Positions 13,714 through 19,359 of a stretch of 19,359 bases of DNA are shown one piece after another (within the stretch, counting starts at the first letter, position 1; each line of letters opens with the position of its first letter). The notes under the pieces were generated by a model that was given only the letters and a program-made list of their open reading frames with translations, was not told the origin of the DNA and did not search any database. The translations under genes were made by a program, and so were the position numbers. This stretch comes from Chloroflexota bacterium (GTDB taxonomy: Bacteria > Chloroflexota > Dormibacteria > Dormibacterales > Dormibacteraceae), in contig VBJR01000248.1 of assembly GCA_005880175.1 (NCBI GenBank), positions 8,516-27,874 on the forward strand. Direction: 5' to 3'.

Positions 13714-14034
13714 TCAGTCCTCGGTGATCTTCTTGAGTTGGGTGATCGCGGTGACCGCGTTGGGCCAGCCGGCGTAGAAGGCCAGATGCGTGATGGCCTG
13801 GACGAGTTCATCCCTGGTGAGCCCGTTGTCCAGAGCCCTGCGCAGGTGCGAGCCGAGCTGCTCGGTGCGGTAGAGCGAGACCAGAGCCGCGACCGTCACC
13901 AGGCTCCGGTCCCGCGGGGAGAGCCCGGGATCGGACCACACCTGCCCGAAGAGCACCTCGTCGGTCAACCGCACCAGCTCGGGCGCGGTCTCCCCGAGCA
14001 GCTGCTGGGCCGGGGTCTTCCCGGTATCGGTCAT
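13714..14034 (-). CDS. Carboxymuconolactone decarboxylase (CMD) family protein
   Basis: 106 residues from the ATG at 14034, with GGGAGA upstream; an in-frame ATG at 14055 would add seven residues. The single CMD domain is clear: PRDRSLVTVAALVSLYRTEQLGSHLRRALDNGLTRDEL, then ITHLAFYAGWPNAVTAI. The Cys pair of AhpD-type peroxidases is absent, so it is not a CxxC thiol reductase. Relatives include 4-carboxymuconolactone decarboxylase and uncharacterised short proteins often next to aldo/keto reductases, as here. The reaction is uncertain. It starts 60 bases after the GH3 stop. Confidence 0.9.
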   Translation of the reverse strand: MTDTGKTPAQQLLGETAPELVRLTDEVLFGQVWSDPGLSPRDRSLVTVAALVSLYRTEQLGSHLRRALDNGLTRDELVQAITHLAFYAGWPNAVTAITQLKKITED

Positions 14035-14093
14035 CCGCTCATTCTCTCCCACCATGGCGCCGGACCCGCTCGCGGAGGGCATGGCCGGTGCGC

Positions 14094-16763
14094 CTATCCG
14101 ACCGCCACGGTCGTGGACAGCCGGAGGTCTCGCGACGACGCGCCCACCTGCACGACCGACGTGCCGGACGCGATGACCCAGGCCTGCCGGTCCACCGACC
14201 AGTAGGACAGGACGCGGCTGTCCACGTGGAGCGTGACCTCGGCCGTCTCGCCGGGCCGCAGCGTGACCCGGGCGAAGCCGCCCAGCGCGCGGTCGGCCAT
14301 CGGCACCGGCGCCGATGACGGCGCCCCGACGTAGACCTGGGGCACCTCCGACCCGGTCCGCCACCCGCTGTTCCGCACCCGGAAGCTCACCTCCAGCCCG
14401 CCATCCTCCGTTCGCGCGCGCAGGCTGGAGTACGAGAACCGGGTGTAGGACAGGCCGGCGCCGAACGGGAACAGTGGGGTGATGCCCTGGTGGTCGTACC
14501 ACCGGTAGCCGACGAGGATCCCCTCCGAGTACTGCTCGACGGTCTGCCCGGCCGGAGCGCCCGCCAGCGGCACGCCCGGGTACCGCTCCGCCGAGCCCGC
14601 CACCTGGGTATCCGCCTCCGAGGCCGGGAACGTCACCGGGAGCCGGCCGCCCGGATCGGCCCGTCCGAGCAGGACGTCGGCGGTAGCCGCGCCGCCCTCC
14701 TGGCCCGGATACCACATCTCGAGGACGGCCGCGACGCGATCGACCCACGGCATCAGCACCGGGTCGCCCGTGTCGAGCACCACCACCGTGTGAGGATTGG
14801 CGGCCGCGACCGCCTCGATGAGGGCGTCCTGGCTGCCGGGCAGCGACAGCGATGCGCGGTCGCGGCCCTCGGTCCCCTCGTCGTAGGCGAACACCACCGC
14901 GGTTCGAGCCCGCCGGGCCGCGGCCGCCGCCTGGTCGATGTTCGCCTGGCGCACCTCGGGCGTCACCCACGCGAACCGGATCTGCAGCGGGGTCAGCGCA
15001 CCGGCGTTCCCGGTGATCACGACGCCGTAGGCGACGCCCGCTGTCAGCTGCGCCGAGCTGTTCGAGTTGGTCAGGCCGTCGATCGTCGGGATGAGGCTGC
15101 CGCCGGCGAAGCCACCGGTCGACCCGCTGGCGACCACGGTCCCGTCCGGAGCCCGCACCGTCAGCGAGGCGGCGCCGCCCGCTCCCTGCACCTTGAGGTC
15201 GTACGCACCGCTGGTCGGGACGGTCAGCGTCCCCGTCCACGTCGTGCGCGAGCCCGCCGGCAGAGCGGCCGAGCCGGTGAAGTCGACCTGTGGGTCCACG
15301 GTGGTCGCACCCGTGGCCACGTCCGTCCGGAGCAGGCCGGCGCCGGCCGCACCGCCGGGCGGGGTCAGCGCGCCCCGGGTCACGGGCACGCCGTCCAGGT
15401 CGTCGCCGACCGCGAAGTCGATGCCGGCACCGGACGCCTCGCTCCGGAGCGCCGCCAGGGGGCTGATCTCGCGCGCGGTGAACCCGGCCACGCGGGCGCT
15501 CCCGCCGCCGCCCACCAGCAGCTGCCGGGAGGTCGGCCCGATCACCGCCAGCGAGCGGAGGCTGGCCCCGGACAGGGGCAGCACCCCGCCCTCGTCCTTC
15601 AGCAGGACCGCACCGGCCTCAGCCACCGTTCGGGCGACGCCGGCGTCCGCGTCGACGTCGATCGGCGGCCGCGGCCGGCTGACGACAGGTGCGCCGGACG
15701 GCGACGCGCCGTCGAGCAGACCGAAGCGGTCCATCGTCGAGAGGATGTGGCGGACGGCGCCGTCGACGATCGACCGGGGGATCAGGCGATTCACGACGTC
15801 GGCCCTGACCGTCGCGAAGTTGTTGCTCGCGAACTCCTCGTCGAGGCCGGCCTGGAGCTGGAACGCCGCCGCCTGCCCGGGCGTGGTCTGGCCCGACGTC
15901 ACGTCGCCCGAGGCCACGTTGCGCGCGGCGCCGTAGTCGGACAGGACCCAGCCGGTGAAGCCCCACTGCTCGCGCAGGATGTCGGTCAGGAGCGCCCCGT
16001 TGGAACAGGCGTGCAGGCCGTTCACCAGCGGGTACGCGCACATGACGGCGCCGGCACCGGCGTCGATCGCCGCCTGGAAGGCCGGTAGCTCCATCTCGTG
16101 CAGCGTCCGGTCGTCGACCTCGACGTCGACGTTCATCCGGTTGGTCTCCTGGTTGTTCTCCGCCAGGTGCTTGATCGTGGCGATCACGCCCTGGCTCTGG
16201 ACGCCCCGGGTCTCGGCGGTCACCAGGTCGCTCTGCAGCAGCGGGTCCTCGCCCAGCGTCTCGAAGTTGCGGCCGGCCTGCGGGACCCGGACCAGGTTGA
16301 CCATCGGGCCGAACAGCACGTCCTGGCCCACGGCCCGAGCGTCCCGACCGAGGACGACGCCGTACCGCCGGGCCAGCTCCGTGCTGAACGAGGCGGCCAT
16401 CGACACCGGCGCCGGCAGGGCCGTGGTCGGGGTGAGCGGGTTGCGGACGCCGGCCGGTCCGTCGGTGAACCGGATGGCGGGGATGCCGAGCCGGGGCACG
16501 CCGGGCACGAAGCCCGTCGCGCCGTTGGGCGTCGGGTCCGGCACGCCCGCGCCGGGCGAGCCGGTGAGCATGGCGATCTCCTCGTCGAGCGTCATCGCGT
16601 GCACCAGCGCGTTCACCCGGGCCACGTCGATCGATGCGCGCGGCAGCGGCGGCAGGGCGGCGCCGGTGGCACCGGCCGCGCCACCGCTGACGGCGAGGAG
16701 GACGGTTGCCGCGGCGAGCAGCACCCGCCCGCGCAGTGATCGAAGCCTGCCGATACCGGTCAT
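14094..16763 (-). CDS. Secreted glycoside hydrolase family 3 beta-glucosidase with PA14 insert
   Basis: 889 residues. It starts MTGIGRLRSLRGRVLLAAAT, a basic then hydrophobic signal peptide with Ala-rich cleavage region near residue 35, preceded by an AGGGAGGG ribosome binding site. The GH3 N-domain carries RFTDGPAGVR, GRNFETLGEDPLL, the KHL of the substrate loop (IKHLAENNQE) and the nucleophile Asp276 (GWVLSDYGA). A PA14-like beta domain occupies roughly residues 460-590 (GLLRTDVATGATTV, SGAYDLKVQGAGG). The C-domain has the probable acid/base Glu632 (EGTEGRDRASLSLPG), and the protein ends in a fibronectin-like domain (GETAEVTLHVDSRVL). This order matches PA14-containing beta-glucosidases. 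It follows the GH78 gene after 26 bases, so the pair is likely co-transcribed for plant glycoside breakdown. Confidence 0.93.
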   Translation of the reverse strand: MTGIGRLRSLRGRVLLAAATVLLAVSGGAAGATGAALPPLPRASIDVARVNALVHAMTLDEEIAMLTGSPGAGVPDPTPNGATGFVPGVPRLGIPAIRFTDGPAGVRNPLTPTTALPAPVSMAASFSTELARRYGVVLGRDARAVGQDVLFGPMVNLVRVPQAGRNFETLGEDPLLQSDLVTAETRGVQSQGVIATIKHLAENNQETNRMNVDVEVDDRTLHEMELPAFQAAIDAGAGAVMCAYPLVNGLHACSNGALLTDILREQWGFTGWVLSDYGAARNVASGDVTSGQTTPGQAAAFQLQAGLDEEFASNNFATVRADVVNRLIPRSIVDGAVRHILSTMDRFGLLDGASPSGAPVVSRPRPPIDVDADAGVARTVAEAGAVLLKDEGGVLPLSGASLRSLAVIGPTSRQLLVGGGGSARVAGFTAREISPLAALRSEASGAGIDFAVGDDLDGVPVTRGALTPPGGAAGAGLLRTDVATGATTVDPQVDFTGSAALPAGSRTTWTGTLTVPTSGAYDLKVQGAGGAASLTVRAPDGTVVASGSTGGFAGGSLIPTIDGLTNSNSSAQLTAGVAYGVVITGNAGALTPLQIRFAWVTPEVRQANIDQAAAAARRARTAVVFAYDEGTEGRDRASLSLPGSQDALIEAVAAANPHTVVVLDTGDPVLMPWVDRVAAVLEMWYPGQEGGAATADVLLGRADPGGRLPVTFPASEADTQVAGSAERYPGVPLAGAPAGQTVEQYSEGILVGYRWYDHQGITPLFPFGAGLSYTRFSYSSLRARTEDGGLEVSFRVRNSGWRTGSEVPQVYVGAPSSAPVPMADRALGGFARVTLRPGETAEVTLHVDSRVLSYWSVDRQAWVIASGTSVVQVGASSRDLRLSTTVAVG

Positions 16764-16789
16764 GTCCACCCTCCCTCTTCTCGGTTGCC

Positions 16790-19359
16790 TCAGCTCTCGC
16801 ACGCGAAGGACGCCGGCCCCGGCTCGACGTCGATGGAACGTCCGTCCGGCAGCTCCACCCGGGCGGTCGTGCCCGGGGGGATCACCACACGCAGGTGGAA
16901 ACGACCGCCCTCGATTCGCCACGACGACTCGATGCGCCCGTACGGCGAGTCGTGTGCGGCCTCCGCCCACTCGATCCTGCGGCCAGGCCGCGGGCGGATG
17001 GCGAACCTGCGGTAGCCAGCTCCGTCGTCCGGCAGCTGGATGCCGGCCACTCGCGTGTGCAGGAAGGAGATGACGGCGCCCTTGCTGTAGTGGTTGAGCG
17101 ATGCGTGCGGGACACCGTCGCCGTCGATGCCGTCCCACTGCTCCCAGATGGTGGTCGCGCCCCGATCGATCATCGACAGCCACGACGGCGCGGTGTCCTG
17201 GAAGAGGAGCTCGTACGCGAGATCCAGGTGGCCGCTGTCCGCCAGGACCGGCAGCAGGTCGGGTGTGGCCAGGAAGCCGGTGCCGAGGTGGGTGCCCGCC
17301 TCGCGGACCAGCGTGACCAGGTTGGCGGCGGTCGGCGCCCGAAGCTCGTCGGGGACGAGCCCGAACGCGAGGGCCCTGACGTGGTTCGCCTGCGTGTGCG
17401 GACTGATCCGCCCGTCGGGCCCGATGTACTCGGCCTGCCACGCCCCGCGCACGGCATCCGCGAGCCGCGCGTAGCGCGCCACGTCGTCCTCCCGTCCCAG
17501 CAGGGCCGCGATTCGCGCCAGCAGCGACGCCGAGCGACACAGGAACGCCGTCGCCACGTCTCCCTTGTCGAGCGTCCGGAACGTGGCGAAGTCGGGGGAC
17601 GACTCGCCCGGGGCCAGCCACTCACCCCAGTGGAAGCCGGAGTCCCACAAGAAGGCCTCGTGCGGGGCCGGCTGCGGACGCCGCGCCGCGCGGTCCGGAT
17701 GCCGCGCCTCCCTGGCAGTCCGCGCCGCGAACTCGACCCAGGCGACCATCGACGCCCACTGGTCCTCCAGCACCTGCCGGTCACCGTAGTTCCGCCAGAT
17801 CTCCCAGGGCACGATCACCGCGGCGTCTCCCCAGCCCGCCGAGCCCGTCAGCGACGTCAGGAAGTCGTCGTCGCGCTCCGCGGTGCGACCGGGGTCGGGC
17901 ACGACGTTCGTCACCCTTCCGTCCCGCCACTGATCGGCGGCCAGGTCGCGCAGCCACTTGAGCGAGAAGCCGGCCACGTCGTACAGGAACGCCGCCGTGG
18001 GGACGAAGAGCTGCCAGTCGCCGGTCCAGCCGGCGCGCTCGCGCTGGGGGCAGTCGGTCGGAACGTCGCAGGCGTTGCCGCGGAAGCTCCACACCGCCGC
18101 TTCGTGGAGCCGGTTGACCCGCTCGTCGCTGCACCGGAACCACCCCGTGCGGCGGAGGTCGGTATGCACCACGACGCCGGTCACGTCGTCCTGCGTGAGG
18201 GATCCCTGACACCCCTCCACCCGGACGAACTGGAACCCATGCATGGTATGCCGCGGCTCGAAGGCGTCCTCCGCCCGCCCCGCCGAAGTCACGCGGTCGA
18301 CCTGCCCCGCGCCGAGAAGCTCCCCGGTGTCGTGGTTCCTGGGGCGCAGGTGCTCCATCGTGACATCGCCGTCGGCGCCGAGGGCCTCTCCGTGCGTCAG
18401 CGTCAGCCTGGTTCCGGCCGGACCCAGGTTCGTGACGCGCACCCAGCCGTTGACGTTCTGACCCAGGTCGACGACGTGCCGGCCCGGGCCCAGCGCGCTC
18501 ACACGAACCGGACGCAGCACCTCGACGCGGCGGACCGGTGGCGCAGGCGACGACACCAGGCGCGACAGGTCGTGGTCCGCCGGCTCGACCGGGCTCCAGC
18601 AATCCTCCGTCGTGCCGGGCGAGGCCCATCCGCAGCGGGCCCGTTCGAGGTCGACCTCCTGGCCCTCGATCAGGTCCGCGGCCACGATCGCCCCGTTCGT
18701 GGAGCGCCAGTGAGGCCCCGTACCGAGAACGATGGTCTCGCCGCTCCCGATCTCGACCTGCAACTGGACCAGCAGCGCCAGTCGATGTCCGTAGCCGTTC
18801 GCACGGCGGTGGTAGCCGGTCTCGCCCCGATACCACCCGTCGGTCAGCACCGCGCCGATCACGTTGTCACCGGGCGCCAGAAGGCCCGTCACGTCGTAAG
18901 TCTGGACCTGGAGCGTGTGGTGGTAGCTCGTGAAGCCCGGCGTGAGCTCCATGTCGCCCACCCGCGCGCCGTTCAGGAAGAGCTCGTAGACACCGTGCGC
19001 GGTCGCGTAGGCGCGGGCACGGGCGGCGCGATCCGGCAGCCTGAACGCACAGCGCAGCAGATGGGCCGGCCGCCGTCCAGGCGGCGGCACCACGTCCTCG
19101 ACGGGGGCCACCCACCGCGCCCGCCAGTCGCTCGGGTCCAGCAGTCCGGTCTCCCACCACGAGGGTGCGGACCAGCGGCTCTCGCCCACATCTGTCCAGA
19201 CCTGGACCCGCCACTCGACTCGCCGGCCCGACCCTGGCTCCGGTCCGCCGTACGGCACGAGCACGCTGTCCGGCGATTCGACCCGGCCAGAGTCCCAGTC
19301 ACCGGCCTGCACCCGGTACGCGACCTGCCGCCCCACACCCTCCGGCAGCCACCACGAGA
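16790..19359 (-). CDS. GH78 alpha-L-rhamnosidase (5' end outside window)
   Basis: At least 855 residues; the frame stays open to the window edge, with SWWLPEGVGRQVAYRVQAGD marking the usual GH78 N-terminal Ig-like domain, so a few dozen residues are missing. A beta-sandwich with GVYELFLNGARVGDMELTPG and a jelly-roll part (HVVDLGQNVNGWV) follow. The (alpha/alpha)6 catalytic domain carries the family motif DVPTDCPQRERAGWTGD and the second catalytic region ATTIWEQWDG (about base 17145), which hold the acidic catalytic residues. The protein ends with a C-terminal beta domain. No signal peptide can be judged. It cleaves terminal alpha-L-rhamnose from flavonoid or saponin glycosides. The downstream beta-glucosidase could then remove the exposed glucose. 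Confidence 0.94.
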   Translation of the reverse strand, partial: SWWLPEGVGRQVAYRVQAGDWDSGRVESPDSVLVPYGGPEPGSGRRVEWRVQVWTDVGESRWSAPSWWETGLLDPSDWRARWVAPVEDVVPPPGRRPAHLLRCAFRLPDRAARARAYATAHGVYELFLNGARVGDMELTPGFTSYHHTLQVQTYDVTGLLAPGDNVIGAVLTDGWYRGETGYHRRANGYGHRLALLVQLQVEIGSGETIVLGTGPHWRSTNGAIVAADLIEGQEVDLERARCGWASPGTTEDCWSPVEPADHDLSRLVSSPAPPVRRVEVLRPVRVSALGPGRHVVDLGQNVNGWVRVTNLGPAGTRLTLTHGEALGADGDVTMEHLRPRNHDTGELLGAGQVDRVTSAGRAEDAFEPRHTMHGFQFVRVEGCQGSLTQDDVTGVVVHTDLRRTGWFRCSDERVNRLHEAAVWSFRGNACDVPTDCPQRERAGWTGDWQLFVPTAAFLYDVAGFSLKWLRDLAADQWRDGRVTNVVPDPGRTAERDDDFLTSLTGSAGWGDAAVIVPWEIWRNYGDRQVLEDQWASMVAWVEFAARTAREARHPDRAARRPQPAPHEAFLWDSGFHWGEWLAPGESSPDFATFRTLDKGDVATAFLCRSASLLARIAALLGREDDVARYARLADAVRGAWQAEYIGPDGRISPHTQANHVRALAFGLVPDELRAPTAANLVTLVREAGTHLGTGFLATPDLLPVLADSGHLDLAYELLFQDTAPSWLSMIDRGATTIWEQWDGIDGDGVPHASLNHYSKGAVISFLHTRVAGIQLPDDGAGYRRFAIRPRPGRRIEWAEAAHDSPYGRIESSWRIEGGRFHLRVVIPPGTTARVELPDGRSIDVEPGPASFACES

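Noticed and set aside
12652..14205. Long plus-strand open frame opposite the aldo/keto reductase and CMD genes
   Set aside because: No domain on this strand; the minus strand has two clear families with catalytic motifs.

Overview
The window is very GC-rich (well above 65% by eye), with codons ending almost always in G or C. Genes overlap as ATGA/GTGA/TGATG. Both features point to an actinomycete chromosome; I cannot name the genus.

Region 1 (1-11439, + strand) reads as one long, translationally coupled operon that looks like part of a natural-product cluster. In order it holds: the end of a condensation-domain protein, two adjacent acyl-CoA dehydrogenase homologues, an MFS exporter, a gluconate-2-dehydrogenase subunit-3-like protein, a broken SAM methyltransferase, an XRE-type regulator, a 51-residue basic peptide ending Gly-Gly-Cys, an unrecognised protein, a GrpB-family protein, a second MFS exporter, a broken EpiD/PPC-decarboxylase-type flavoprotein, a GMC oxidoreductase with four clustered cysteines, and a sugar-isomerase-like TIM barrel. 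Condensation protein + acyl-CoA dehydrogenase + cysteine decarboxylase + GMC oxidoreductase + MFS resembles, from memory, the enzyme set of the dithiolopyrrolone (holomycin-type) clusters. The small Cys-terminal peptide, the unknown protein, GrpB and the subunit-3 protein are not part of that set as I know it. The cluster is therefore either a hybrid or variant pathway or a ribosomal-peptide system that uses similar oxidative cysteine chemistry. The methyltransferase and flavoprotein genes each lack an internal segment and change frame there, although their start and stop overlaps with neighbours are preserved. This means either recent decay or assembly errors.

Region 2 (11440-12765) is a junction. 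It has a remnant of an MFS gene, a 21-codon cysteine-rich ORF with a strong ribosome binding site that overlaps the start of a TauE/SafE sulfur-anion exporter gene, and a 3'-end tRNA fragment that could be an old attachment site.

Region 3 (12766-19359, - strand) is a catabolic set transcribed right to left: a GH78 alpha-L-rhamnosidase (5' end outside the window), a secreted GH3 beta-glucosidase with a PA14 insert, a carboxymuconolactone-decarboxylase-family protein and an aldo/keto reductase. The first two would strip rhamnose and glucose from plant glycosides.

No rRNA, complete tRNA, CRISPR array or insertion sequence was seen. No gene-free stretch exceeds 300 bases.
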